From contig NC_062227.1 in assembly GCF_902686445.1 (NCBI RefSeq), forward strand, positions 30,558,777-30,622,776: 64,000 bases of DNA, written 5' to 3'. Source of the stretch: Sciurus carolinensis (Eukaryota > Chordata > Mammalia > Rodentia > Sciuridae). The position numbers and the translations under genes were made by a program. Of the stretch, positions 29,331 to 42,296 are shown one piece after another (positions within the stretch are counted from its first letter, which is position 1; each line of letters begins with the position of its first letter). Below the pieces are notes generated by a model that saw only the letters and a program-made list of their open reading frames with translations, was not told where the DNA came from and made no database searches.

Positions 29331-32300
29331 GTAAGGACCCGGCGCGGCCGGGTGGGCAGAGGCGGCCGACCCCGGCCCCGGCAGCGCTAGGCCCTGGCCC
29401 CGGCGCCCGCCTGCGCGCGGAGGCGCCGCAGCGGCCGCCGCCGCTCCCCGCCCCCGTCGTTCCCGAGTCGGGAAGTTGGGGAGAAACTTCTCCCCTCCCC
29501 TGGCGCGGCCGCGGGCGTGTCTCCTGGCCCGCGCTACCTGCTCGCCCCCCGACGTGGTCCGGGTCCCGTCCTTCCCGGTCCCGCCCAAGTCGGACTTGAG
29601 GTCCTCGGAGCGTTGGGACACCCCCGCAGCCCCGCACCCTGAAGGGCGTGGACCCCCGGGCGAGGTTTATTTTTGCCCCCATGGTTGGTGCCGGGGGCCA
29701 GGGAAGCGGCCTTTGGGTGCTGGAGGTCTGTCGAATGTCGCCTGACGCCTGTGGCAACTGTGCAGGGAGAGAGGACGAGGTGTGTGGGGCGAGTGGTGAG
29801 CCTCTAGCTTCGCTTGGTTTGATTGAAAACCGCAACATGTTTAAAGTTTTTCTTTGTTTTGGGTTGGGGGTTGGGAAGTGGCTTATTCAGAGTCCACATT
29901 TAAGCACCTTTCCACCCCACCTCACCTTCGGTTCTCTGTCCGCATGTGTTAAGGAAAATTTTGTTTTACTTAAAGTGTGTTTTTCTTGAAAATTGTTTCC
30001 AGCTTTTGCTTTATTGGGCATGGGGCAGAGTTGTTTCAGGAAGCTTTTGGAAAATCACGTCTGGTGTAGGAACTGCGTTAGTTTTTGTTTAGTAGTGAGT
30101 GGGACGCAGCATAGTTCGGATTTGGTTCAATTATTTTCTGCATAATGGAGCAGTCATAGAATAACATAGGTCAGATATTTTATAAATTATGAAATAAAAG
30201 TCTGTAGTAGAACCAAAACTTTGCATCCATGCCTATTATTATGTATATATGTTCCATTGGTGTGTGTTTTAGATGATATCACATATATATGATACGATGA
30301 TAATACGATGATAGTTCTTTGTAAGGAAAATTATAGTGCCAGAAGTATCTTGGTAATTCTAAGTGTATTTAAGCCATACTGTTAAGTTAGTTTCTTTCTT
30401 TATCCTGTGAAGTTTCTCAAGTTAAATTACACTATAAGGAAAATATTACTAAAGGTGTATTTGTGACCATGTGTTAAATCCAGTAACTAACACAATGCTT
30501 GGCACAGAGTGGACAGGAAGCATTTTGAATGGATAGATAATGAAGGGATGTCTTGAATTAAAAGCCAAGGATCTTGTATGCATCACATATGATAGTCATA
30601 TATTGTACTGGAAGAAAGTTGTATTTCATCAAGGCCAGCGATTTAATTTTTCTTAAAAATATGTGAGACCCTGCTTTGTTGACTCAGTTGTGTCTTAATT
30701 TCTGATACTAACTAAACCTCAGTGAAAAATTTAAATGCTGGTTGACAATTCAGAGGGTCCTAAATTTGAAACAAAGACAATTACCTTTGATCTCAATCTA
30801 AATACAAGATAGTTCATATCCATGTTTCCAGGATAAAAGATAAAAGGGTTCTTAAAATATGTACTCTGCTGTAACCACCATAATGTTATAATAGCTTTAG
30901 TTTTGCAGTTAGTTTTTGCTGACTTCATAAACCACAAAATTGACTCCTTTCTTTTCAGTCGAAAGTGAAATTACAGCCTTGACCTCTCTTCCTGGGATAG
31001 GTGGAATTTGTCTTATGGTCAAAGTGTAATATTAATACATGGTTGAATATTTTTTTAAGTTACAGTAATTCTCAAACTGCAAAAATTAATATTTGTACAA
31101 ATGAAACTTATTATATATAATGACAAAAGAATAAGTATGCTAAAAGATTAGCAGTGACCCAATATATGAAATATTACTAGTGCAAGACTTGTTTATATTT
31201 AGAGTTGAAGTGTGCATCATTTTAAGCAATAATGTTTTACTGTGAATAGTTTTTCTTTAAAGGTATCTTTAACTCTGAATCTAGTGAGTCAGTGCAGTAT
31301 GGGCATCATTTTTTCTATTAGCATTATATTAAGAAAGAAACAATCAAAAATTTTGAAAAGCAACGCTAAGCCCTGGTGTCTAGAAACGCAAACGTGAGTG
31401 ATAATACTTTGTTTTAAACAACAACAACAACAAAAAAACAACCCACAGGGAGGTAAAGATGGGCGAAGGGGGTAGGTTGTGACTGGGAAAGTTCTTTTAA
31501 CCTGGTGGTGGTCACAGGGGTGCTGGCCTTACTATAATTCATTAAGTGGTACATTTGTGTGCTTTTCTGTTTTATTTCACATGGAATTTTTATTTTATTT
31601 TTTAAAGAAGCCCATGTGTAATGTAAATAAGGGGCTTAGAATGAGAATTTAGTATTTGGTGGTGAATAACTTTGGAACACTACCTAGACTGTTTGCAAAC
31701 AGGATTAGACTTATTAAATCATAATTGTTATAGACTGGCTCGTGACTGCCTTGAAAATGTTGCATATTCACTTCTAAATGTGCAATAATTAGAGAATTTT
31801 GAAAAAATTTCTAATAAAGTCCTGGGTTTTCTTTTAACTATTTTAATTTTGATGGAAGACACTAGGTTTTACTAATTTTATATGTATGTATTTTTAAATT
31901 TTATTTTTTTAAGTGATAAATAATAGGTAATCAAAATGTGCTTATTGAAGAATGGATACTGTTCTGTCGTTAACTACCGTATTTTTCAGAAAAGTAGGTA
32001 AAATGACAAAACAGAACTTTATGGCATCAAACTAATAAATCTTATTTATTTTCAGTTTTGTAGAACAATAATTCTTTAGATCAGTAATTTTAGCCCTAAT
32101 TTCTCAATGGTCTTAAGGATGTTGTGAAATTCTCAATGTAAAATGTTTACATTTACTTAAACTTTATGAAGATACACAGTACCTGAGGGAAGAATATGTT
32201 TTGTTTTTTTTCTCAAAAGAAAGCAAATGACAGTATAGTGTTGGAGTTTCAGAAATGCAGAGAATCATTGCTTATGCTACTTTACTTGCTTTCTGTAATG

Positions 32301-32630
32301 TTTACTTGATGTTTTAGATGTTGATGTTGCTTTGCATTGTTGTTGAGTTAAAGAAGAGATCATATCTGTGCCACATTCTTATATCACAGGAACTTTGTCA
32401 TGTTATAAAAGTGATGTTTGTGCTGCTGGTTTTGTTGTGTGAATATTTACAGGAAGTTTTAGTAAGCTCTTCCATTGTTCAGAACCCTAAATGGCTTAGG
32501 TCACCTTCAGTTCACATTTAAATAGATTTATAATATAAATACAAGTCCTCTAGCAAGGTACAACTACTTCTCTTTAAAGGAAATAATCTATTCCTATTAA
32601 AGTATTTTGGTGTCTTATCAGTAGTGTGTG
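29331..32630. other. Putative intron start, almost repeat-free
   Basis: No SINE, L1 or LTR is recognised for 3.3 kb. At most a MIR trace lies near 30,480-30,530 ('caatgcttggcacagagtgg'). A CAA-rich tract lies at 31,420-31,440. Confidence 0.5.
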
Positions 32631-32686
32631 CAGCAGTTTGTGTGTGCCTGTGGTAGGGTATGTATTATCTCTTTTCTTCCTCTCAG

Positions 32687-33121
32687 CTGCTCCAGTGCCA
32701 CAATTAGTCTGGGTATTGCTCAGCTGCAGCTGCTGGGTGATTATGAACCATCCAGCTCCTGTCTAAACTCAGAGGCAGATTTAGCAAAAGGAGGGTGAAA
32801 GAGAAGAGCCGGTGTTGCTGCCAATATCATTTTAATGTGTCTGTATGCCAAGGAATCATTGGCTGAAGCAGCTCTACTGTTGTCTCAGAACTAGCAGACT
32901 TGATAGCAGTATATCCTGGTCTGGATTGGGTTTACCTTTACGATCTTGAAACCCACTCCAGGAAAGACAGATCCTATAATTGCAGAGTATAACGTAGTGT
33001 AGTGTCGTACTGATGAGGTACTGATGGACTGAATTACAAGCCACTGTGCCTCAACTCCTCCCCACTCCCCATCCCTGGGTAGCAGTGCCCTTCAGTTGCT
33101 ATTGTTTGAGTGTACAGTAAG
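32687..33121 (+). other. Candidate alternative exon or enhancer block
   Basis: A strong pyrimidine tract ends in TCTCAG at 32,686, and AAG|GTAAGA follows 33,121, framing 435 bp of unique, less AT-rich sequence with three CAGCTG E-boxes near the left edge. It has no long open frame, so if transcribed it would be a 5'-UTR exon. It could equally be a conserved enhancer. Confidence 0.35.
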
Positions 33122-33129
33122 GTAAGAGA

Positions 33130-35978
33130 TTGAAGGTTCCTTGACTTCTACACTGCATACTCCATTCTACTGTAAACTGGAATTCTTAGAATAGCTACTG
33201 TTTGGAGGGTGGCAGGGTTGCTGATGTGCAGTCTCTTTGGACTCCCTGCTTTCTCCTAGGAAGTGGGAGAACTTCAAGAATTATTATTTCCACAACTAGA
33301 TACACATGGCGTATCCCCTGTTTTTGACTAAATCTTGGCAGTATGAACCCTAGATTCTTTTCCCCCCAATCCCTCACCTTATTCCTGTCATTTGAGAAGA
33401 TGAACATTAACAAACACAGATCAGTGTCAACCATGTGTGGCAAGCCCTAGACTAGAAGGTTCTGTGGGCAACTTTTGCTGCTTCTGAAATTTTGTTGCTC
33501 AGTTTATAAACATGCCAAGTAATAGCAGTGGCATCTTATCCTTTTACCACTACTGTGTACTGAAAATCTGGAGACAATTCTTTTGCTAATCCTGACTTGA
33601 CTTAGTTGTTCAGGGTTTAGCTAATTTGTAATGGGAGTTAAAGAGCTCTACACTTGTATAACTCAAAGAAAGGAAGAGGTACAGGAAGACTGTACACTTG
33701 AGCATTATCAAGTACACAGACATACTTAGCAAGACACTGGTGTGATGACCTCTTCCTTTGTGCTCCCACAAAACCCATGTGACTGAGCACATTTCTTGCA
33801 TTTTAACCATTTCTTTCCATGACTGACGATTATCCTTGATAGTAGTGTTCAACTGTGGCAAGAACCTTTTTATATTAATCCTTGACAAAGCCCCTAGCAT
33901 AATACAAAGTAAATTTTGAACTGTGTTCATGGATGTGTCTGGGCATAGTTATATGACCTAAGAACTACATGCTTTTTTACACACAACAAATATTTTAGGT
34001 ATACCTTTACTAAAATTTTATAAAATTAACAATACTTTTTCATAAGTTAAAGTTAGATAAATTCTTTAGACATTTGTCCTCAAAGTTTTGTTCTTGGAGG
34101 TGATTTCATAAAACAATTTAACCAATCTTGCAAAATATGAATTTAAAGATTGTTTTGATATTTCTAACATTAAGTAGAAACTTTTTTAATGAGTTTTATT
34201 TTAAAGATTTTGTTTTACTATTTTGATGATTATAGAAAGTCCAAGTTATAAAAAAATATAAAAATCCTAGATTTTTATGAAACCCATTTGTTATTTTATC
34301 ATGTTAATAGTAACAGTCAACAGTTTATGTTTGTGTTTACCCTAGGACAAAACAGAAAAAAAATAAAAAAGAAATTCTCATTTTCATGCCATAATATATG
34401 TAAAGGGATGCATAGTTGATAGGATATATTTGGTGAATTATTAGGGGTGGAGAGAGGGATAGGAAAAGTTCAGAGGAAAGGACTGACTACTGAAACATGA
34501 ACATTATCTGATTTTCAGCCTATGCTCCTAGCATTGTATAGACTCTAGTTTTACTTCAACTACTGCAGAGAATAGTCACTCTCTGATTTTTTAATACAAC
34601 TTTCAGTTCGCTTGCATTAAGTCAAAGTTGGGATGAGGTGAAGGAAGTTGACTTTTAGGTGTAAGTTAATACTTGCAATTGTTCCACAGCAAGTGTATTG
34701 ATTTCTAACTTTTGTTGTGATTAGTCCTTTAAAAATAAGGATACTTAAAAAAAATAATAGCATTCAGGCATTTAGAAAGCAGCAGAGGAGGAAATATGAC
34801 ATAATAAAGAAAGAACTAGAAGGTAGAAGACAATCTGGATTTTAATTTCACTTCTGACAATGACAAGCTGTGTAGTTTTGGTGAATTCAGTAAACTCCCT
34901 AGAGTACTTGAAATAAGAGGTAATTGGGCAACATGGTTTCTAATAGTCTTTCAGCCTTATATAGATTTGTGCTTCTGCTAGAGCTGCAGTTTTTATGATA
35001 TTAATAACATTTTAAGAATGTTTTGGTTTAAAATTTGCAATAAGATTAGATAACAGGTAAGTAAAGATTATAGTAAAACACTGACCCATGGACTTTGGCA
35101 CTGAACTTTCTCAAGCAAACAGTATTATTCCATTTGTTATGTGAACATTTATTGACCCTGTCATGTGACAAAAACTGCTAATTTATTATTATAAAAATGA
35201 TTGCAACATGACTGCTATTCTCTAGGAATTCACAGGTGGGTTGAATTGGATTTGATTATGAACTGTTATAAACTTTGTAAGTTGGTATATCTTTTTAGTG
35301 TGATAATTCTTTCCAGTACTTTTGCATTTTGATGGCATTAAGTTGTGATACCTCTGAAACTTTAATGAGCCTCTTTGCTCTAGACAGATTTAGCCTCAAG
35401 TAAATTGATTCAATTCTCTAGGCAGGAAATTTTGATTTAATGTTTTTCTAGACATTAGTTCATTACACATGTTTGTGAATGAGATAAACAGACTTTTATA
35501 GAAGTCTTATAAAAGATGATTGCATGACTTAGAAACACTTCATATTTGTTACAATAATATTAGAAAATGATGCCTTAATTATCCTCTTGAAGCAGATAGT
35601 TGTAATGTCAGTTTTTAAGTAATCATAGCTATTTGGATGAGAACTTTGCCGTAGTGTATCAGGAAAATAACTATTATCATGAAAACTTACATTCTCTTTT
35701 TTTATTTGACTAAAGTATAGACTACTTGTTCTGAATATTTTTCTTTAACACATGTAGCTAATATTTAGAATTAAACAATCATGAGTATTTGAAGAGGGTT
35801 AACATTTGAAGGTTTGCAAAATAGATTTCTGAAAACATAAACTAAAATTATAAATAGTATTCCCAAAGTTTGTCTATTAGTTCTTTGAAAATGAAAACCA
35901 ATTTTGTCAGAAAAGTCTCTTCTGTAATATAAGCCTTCTTGGTTAGATTTTTAGGTGATTCATTAAAGTTAACATTTA
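33130..35978. other. Putative intron, mostly unassigned
   Basis: No SINE. A MIR-like trace lies at about 34,800-34,925 ('cacttctgacaatgacaagc') and an L2/MIR-like trace near 35,130-35,230. The 106-codon antisense frame at 33,610-33,930 has no recognisable domain. Confidence 0.4.
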
Positions 35979-35979
35979 A

Positions 35980-36558
35980 AACTTGGAACGGAACCGCCAT
36001 TTGACCCAGCTATCCCACTCTCCTCAGTCTATATCCAAAAGACTTAAAATCAGTATACTACAGTGACACAGCCACATCAATGTTTATAGCAGCTCAGTTC
36101 ACAATAGCTAAACTATGGAACCAACCTAGATGCCCTTCAGTAGATGAATGGATCAAGAAACTGTGGTGTATATATACTGGAATATTACTCAGTCTTAAAG
36201 GAGAATAAAATTATGGCCATTGCAGATAAATGGATGGAGTTGGAGAATATCATGCTAACTGAAATAAGCCAATCCCCAGAAACCAAAAGCCAAATGTTTT
36301 CTCTGATATACGGATGCTGATCCGTAATGGGGGAGTAGGTGATAAATGGAGGAATTTTGGATTGGGTAGAGGGGAGTGGAGGGAGGGGAAGGGGACAGGG
36401 AAGCTGGAAAGATGGAGGAATGAGATTGACATCATTACCGTAGGTACTTGTATGATCAAGTGAATGGTATAACTCTTCATCATGTACAACCAGAAAAATG
36501 AATTCTGCTGTCATATATAATGGATTAAAACAAATAAAAATTAAAATTGAAAAAATGT
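35980..36558 (+). mobile_element. 5'-truncated L1, older subfamily
   Basis: ORF2 C-terminal wording ('caatgtttatagcagctcag', 'gaatggatcaagaaactgtg'), G-rich 3' UTR and A-rich end. It is frameshifted and lacks the telomere-like tract. It is the first young-to-middle-aged insertion right of the promoter. Confidence 0.85.
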
Positions 36559-36559
36559 A

Positions 36560-37060
36560 AAAAACCAAACAGGTATCATGGTATTTCTGTGCTCCTTTTA
36601 AACAAATAAAACATTTGTCTCCCGAATGCTGGTGGATAAACCTATAGTCTTGTCACTCACCCTTGCTCCATATGGTCACATCCCCTATTTTTAAATCACC
36701 GTTATGCTTTGGTATTAGATATTAGAATGCTAAGGCTCTCCCAGAAGCCTTGTTATTAGGCTGACTTTAAGCATAGACTTAAAGTCCCTAGTTGCTCCCG
36801 CCTGCTAGCTAGGCACTGTGATATCTGCCTCCAGGCTAACCCTATAGGACAGTGTGAAGTGTCAGAAGATTCAGAATGAAACTAAAATAGTAGAAAAGGG
36901 CTTGGGAAAATATTATAGCATTTATAGTTTTATAGTTTACAGTTTTTTCCTTCTTTGTTTTTTCCTATTTCCCATCTTTATTCCTCTTAGACACTGGTAG
37001 GAAAGAAGCCTATTATATGACAGGTGTGGTGGATGCTACGATTTCACATGCATTATCACA
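36560..37060. other. Unassigned putative intron sequence
   Basis: No gene or recognisable repeat. Confidence 0.4.
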
Positions 37061-37064
37061 TATA

Positions 37065-37212
37065 ACTTAAATATTTGAAATGTTTCTAGAATGCACAGAA
37101 AAACTGGCAAAGATAGGCATTTATTACAATTGAAGTAACTGAGGATCAGAAAATATATGTGATTTGCTAAGGTCACATAACTAGTGATTGGACAGAACTT
37201 GGATTTGAATCT
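37065..37212 (+). repeat. MIR element
   Basis: 'gaagtaactgaggatcagaa' and 'gatttgctaaggtcacataa' match the MIR core. Confidence 0.65.
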
Positions 37213-37510
37213 AGAACTTAATTAGGAATAAGGAACAAATAGGGAAAGGGGGATTTCCCCTTTTCTATTACATTGTACATTTGAATTGGAAACAATTTTC
37301 AGTGACTTATACTTTTTGGTGGAAGTAGCTTTGTGGTACATGTTTCATAATAGATGTCAGTATTAATTAAGGTCAGATATTAATTCATTAGCAGAAAGAA
37401 ACTGGTTGCATTAACTAAACTTTAAAGTACTACCCTTTTGTAACTTTGGATTTATAATGGAAAATGATATACTAAGTCCAAAGCATTTTTTGTCTCTTTA
37501 CAAAATAAAA

Positions 37511-37738
37511 TGTTTAGCCCAGCCAGCCTTGGTGGTGTATGCCTGTAATCCCAGACTCAGGAGGTTGAGGCAGGAGGATTGAAAGTCCAGGGCCAACCTC
37601 AGCAACTTAGGCCCTAACCAACTTAGTAAGACCATTTTGACTGGGAATATGGCTCAGTGGTGAAGTGCCCCTGACGCTTTTCAATTCCCAGTATGAAAAA
37701 AAAATTTAAAAAGGAAAGAAAAAAGTGTTTAGCCCAGC
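37511..37738 (+). repeat. B1-dID SINE with 13-bp duplication
   Basis: TGTTTAGCCCAGC occurs at 37,511-37,523 and 37,726-37,738. Between are 'ccttggtggtgtatgcctg', 'gttgaggcaggaggattg' and an ID half 'gactgggaatatggctcagt'. It is the first SINE right of the promoter zone. Confidence 0.88.
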
Positions 37739-37739
37739 T

Positions 37740-40700
37740 TTACAGAAAGACAATCCTTAGCATGTTTTCCCAACCAAGTTTTTTTCTTCTATCTTAATTT
37801 AATTCACCAAAGAAACAAGTATGCAAAACATGAGTTATTACACTAAATAAACTGTATCAAATTCTACCCTTTTGTGGGTTTGGCTTTGCGTATTCTATGT
37901 ATAATCTGAATGTATGTAGTAAGTACCTCCCCCCCTTGTGCAAATATATACCATATATGTGTGTAGGTATAGTTTATCTGAATCTTCTGACTTAAAAGAT
38001 GATCAAATGATTACTGCACAATATTGCCTTCATTTCTACTAGTTGATATAATTTTTTTCCTGGATGAGATGGTAGAAATAGATGGAAGGTCTCATTACCT
38101 AATGGTTCTCTGTCACATTTCAGACACATACTGCAGATGGAGGCACTTTCTAATGTGCCCTGTCAGTAGGATGTTGATTTCCTACTTGCACAGACACCAG
38201 CCATTCAAGGCTGCATTTGGAGGAAACAATAGGATTCTTCTAAACCCGTTCATGTTCATTTCTTTAATTTTTATTGTCTTGCATACTTGTTTATTTCTAT
38301 AAGTCCTATTGTTGCATGAATTCCTCATCATCTGGAAGATTATTCTTGTCTAAAGCTTAAATGGAAATTTTGTTTGCTACTCTTTTGCCACTGTGTCAAG
38401 TTCTTGCGTTGACAATAATTTCCTTCATCACCTTAGAAGGCTTTTCTTCTTTGACTTCCTTTTATTTCTTCAATTGTATCTCTTAAGAATATACCCTTTG
38501 TCCTCTCTAATAAGCTGGAGCATTGTTTTCTAGTGAGACTACCACCTATACTTTGTAGCATTATTGTCCCACAAAGAATATCTACAGTGCTACTCTATTT
38601 TCACGCATCACTCCAACTCCATCATTGTCCATACTTAGGTCTTTACATAAAGGTTGGCAGATAGGTTTTACACTGTTGTTATTGTGCATAAGGGAAGGAA
38701 TTTTTATTTTGACTACTGAAGTTATTCCAAGCATCCAGGATAGTGACAGTTTTGAAATATTTTTGAATGCAGGAAAGTGTAAGTCAGCTAGTAGTGTAGT
38801 GTCTGCCTACTATAGACATATCAACAAGTAACTTCACTGAACTCATGCAATAATCGCATGTTTTTAACTCTGTGAAGTGGCAGACCTAGTGCTAAACTAG
38901 TGGCATTAATAATCAAGTAAATTCAAATAAGCAATCAGCTTGAGTTTGATATAGAAACTGTGGTTTGATTTGTCTGTGCCTTGTAAATGTTAAAAGAGTT
39001 GTACTTATTCCTAATAATTATCCATTTACAATCAGTGGGTTCAGTTTATTTTTTAAATTTCATATTCTGTAAATATATGTCTTGCAACTATGCTTCTTAA
39101 GTACTCAGTACCTCTTAAAATTATATTTATGTGAGTAATTCATATATATCTGGTCATGAGGAGAGCTAGTCCCTGGTGGGACATCTAGTTCCCACTAACA
39201 ACTTCACACCATAGAAGGGGGAGGATGGGATTTTGGTGGATAGTTAACTGTGTCTGCCACAGGTTGGGACAAGAAATAACCTAGTAGTTAGAATTAGTCA
39301 TCTGTATTTAAAATACACTAATTTTATAAACATAGTCAGAATATTTATTTAAAAAGTGTAACCATAAGTACAAACTAGGTATGATGGATGACTTCATAAC
39401 CCAGAATCTTCTTGAAGTTTGTTTCCTATAGCAGAGTGTCTGATAAATATAATTTTGTATTTTAAGGTGGGAAAAGAATTTAGAAAGATGTTAGTTGCTT
39501 TGAATTTAATTAGGACCAAGAGTAAAAAAAAAAGCTAGTGATATCCAAATTCTAGAAAAAATCTTTAGAGAAGGGACAATGACATCATGAGTTCATATTA
39601 AAAGTAGGAGGGAAGGCAATCCTATAATTTCAGATGTGTGCTTTAGACTTCAGGAATCATGAGAAAACCATTAAGAATATGACTTAAGATTCTAATAATG
39701 TACCACCCAAAGAAATGAAAAGTCTAAAAGTGCTCCAAACATTTTATAGGTAAAGTATGAGCACTCTGGTGGGAGAAGGGAGTTCAGAGTAACACTAGGA
39801 TTGTATCTGCATTTAATCAACACTTCTGGTGATTGAGGAAAGATTTTAATAACAGTATCAAAATATTTGATGAGGGTGGTAGCGGGAAGAAATTATAGTG
39901 GAGCTGACCTCTCCCTTCCCCTACATTGTTACTTCACCACCTTTCCTTTCCCCACTCCATTAACTACTCCTATTGAGGCTTGCTTTGTTATGTTATTGTT
40001 TGTTTTTTGATGAATATGAGTTAGAAGAAGGAACTCAGTAAATTAGGTCAGGTAGAAGAGAGGGTCATAAACCTGTTAGTATATTATTACAGGACAAATA
40101 GGATTTTTAGAATGGCTGATATTTAGGAGAAGGAAAAACTAGTAACAGATGATTTTTAGAAATAATTTCACAGCTAGAGAAAGAAGGATATCATAGATCC
40201 ACAGATTAGGAAAATAGAAATAATAGATAACAGAATACCTTGTACTGTACATCTTCTTTTTAATCTTTTAATTTTTATATCAAGAGGTTGCTCTTTAAAT
40301 AAGTTAGAACAGTGAAAATAGTTATTAAGAAGGCATTTACTTATATTATTTTAAGTCTCTAGGTTCAAAAGAATTATCTCAAGGTTCTGAAAGGCATTTT
40401 TTATATTCCTAGAGCCACACCAGTAGTAGAGAAATCATGAAGATAGGTAGACATTTCAGAAAATAGAAAAATGATTAAACAAATCCTTACAGGGTAAATT
40501 TTAATAAATGCAGACACTGAAGTTGCCAATGATTCTTGATAAAATTCTAGAACAGGTGTTTGTGGTAGTTTTTAAGCAATTAGAATATTATAGAAGTAAT
40601 TTTTTATAGTTAGTTGTCCAGCAGTGCTTTATTGAATCACTGAACCTTTATCTCTAGAGCTGAGATCATCCATCAGTGGTGCTTTCCTGTCATTCAGTGG

Positions 40701-41010
40701 TGGAACCTGAAAGATTCCCTTCTAACAATAAGGTTAAGTGATTCCTTTTTTATCTTTTTGTGGGGGGAGGGCGGCTCTTCCCCCCCCCATTTCCATAATT
40801 AGTTCTTCTAATGACATGATAAATATTGATCTTTTTTGGTGATATTTAGAGCCAGAGATAATACTAGCTTTAAAACTCATTTTATGTCTTTCCGGGTGTT
40901 TTGATCTTTCAGGAAGATTGAACTGGAATAGTATATAAGCATGCTTAATTAGTCATAATATCTGTAAAATTGTTTGTTTGTTTTTAGTGTGTGAATAAAG
41001 ATACCTTAGT
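37740..41010. other. Putative intron, unassigned, SINE-free
   Basis: 3.3 kb without SINEs. 38,330-38,840 and 40,010-40,500 have the feel of decayed elements but I could not name them. No exon with good splice sites is recognised. Confidence 0.35.
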
Positions 41011-41012
41011 TT

Positions 41013-41132
41013 TGTTTTGTTTGAGGTGGGGTCAGACTGGTCTCAACTTACCAGTTCAAGCCATCCTCTCTCTGCCTCCTTAGTCTCCCAAGGTACTGGG
41101 ACTGCCAGTGTGCACCACTATACCCAACCCCT
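41013..41132 (-). repeat. B1-like SINE half
   Basis: 'ggtggggtcagactggtctc' and 'ctcccaaggtactgggactg' are the reversed B1 part. The ID half is missing. Confidence 0.7.
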
Positions 41133-41139
41133 TAAAGTG

Positions 41140-41620
41140 ACTTTAATTTGCCTTTCCAGCTGAAGCCTACTCTGCATTTTTCCAAATGTTGAATTGCTTT
41201 GTCAGTAAACTTTGCCAATTTTGTTTTTTCTTAGATTTTTAGAAACTCTTTCTTTATTCTGGATATTTATACTTTCTATGTCTTTAGGTTGCACTTTCTT
41301 CATATCTGTGCTTGTCATTACTTCATCTAACTTTTTCCTTATATGTTTTTAAAAAGTATTTAAAAATAATTTTCTTCTTATGACTTGCAGGTTTTGTGTT
41401 AGAAGAATACTTTCTCAAATTTTTATGTATCAGATAAAAAATAAAAGTATCTTTTCTACCTAAGGATCATTTAAAAAATTCTATTATAGGTTTGTGTTTT
41501 GTTTTGCAATGCTAATTATTTAGCTCCCCCTTTCTCTGTCAATTTTTAATGAAGCAACTTTAAGAATACACTTTTCACTAGTATTTGCATTCATAGTTTG
41601 CAAAAGTACAGATTGCTTTA
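41140..41620. other. Unassigned putative intron sequence
   Basis: AT-rich. No recognisable repeat or gene. Confidence 0.4.
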
Positions 41621-41624
41621 TGAT

Positions 41625-42210
41625 TTTCTTTTTTTTTATTCTTTTTAGATATCAGGACAGTAGAATATATTTTGACATACATACATGAAGTATAACTTAT
41701 CCTAATTAGGATCCCATTCTTGTGGTTGAACATGATGTAGAGTTACATTGGTTGTGTACTCATATATGAGCATAAGAAAGCTATGACCAATTCATTCTAC
41801 TGTCTTTCCTATTCTCATTTCCCCTCCCTTCCCTTCATTTCCGTTTGTTTTATCCAGTGAACTTCTGCTCCTTCCTCCTCCATTGTGTGTTAGCATTCAC
41901 ATAGAGAACATTCATGGTTTTTGGGGATTGGTTCATTTCACTTAGCATGATAGTCTCATGACTATCACTAGTCCAGTTCTATTTACCAGCCATAATTTCT
42001 TTCTTTATGACTGAGTAATATTCCATTTTGTATATATACCACATTTTCTTTATCTGTTCATCTGTTGAAGGGCACCTCACTTGGTTCCATAGCTTAGCTA
42101 TTATGAATTGAGCTGCTATAAACATTAATGTGGCTGCATCACTGTAGTATACTGATTTTAAGTCCTTTGGATATAAACTGAGGAGTGGGATAACTGGGTC
42201 AAATGGATAT
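41625..42210 (-). mobile_element. L1 3' end, antisense
   Basis: Reversed 3' UTR ('caggacagtagaatatattt') is followed by the reversed ORF2 end ('ttcacttagcatgatagtct', 'gttgaagggcacctcacttg', 'gtcctttggatataaactg'). It is 5'-truncated at about 42,210. Confidence 0.85.
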
Positions 42211-42296
42211 AACCCAGTCTCTTAACTCCAGAACCTATATTCTTAACCATGAGGTTATGATTTCAGGTAGGACAAATTTCCTCAATTTTCTTCTTC

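Larger units (their letters stand above)
28400..29750. promoter_or_regulatory. CpG island, probable bidirectional promoter
   Basis: This is the only CpG-dense region in the window, strongest at 28,640-29,640, with GC boxes at about 29,064-29,102 (e.g. 'gggggcggggcc'). It carries a TISU/YY1 initiator on the minus strand and several plus-strand splice donors. The rest of the window is CpG-depleted, so the island is very likely an unmethylated promoter. The long frames on both strands across it are a by-product of high GC. Confidence 0.92.

Noticed and set aside
28852..29838. 328-codon minus-strand frame across the CpG island
   Set aside because: Frames are open on both strands here because GC-rich DNA lacks stop codons. 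Composition is Pro/Arg/Gly/Ala noise with no domain.
33610..33930. 106-codon minus-strand frame in the intron
   Set aside because: No homology recognised, no splice or promoter context. Length is within chance for AT-rich DNA.
38330..38840. Possible decayed Tigger-like transposase on the minus strand
   Set aside because: A few residues around 'TILDAWNNFSS' are reminiscent, but stops and lack of further motifs make the match too weak to annotate.
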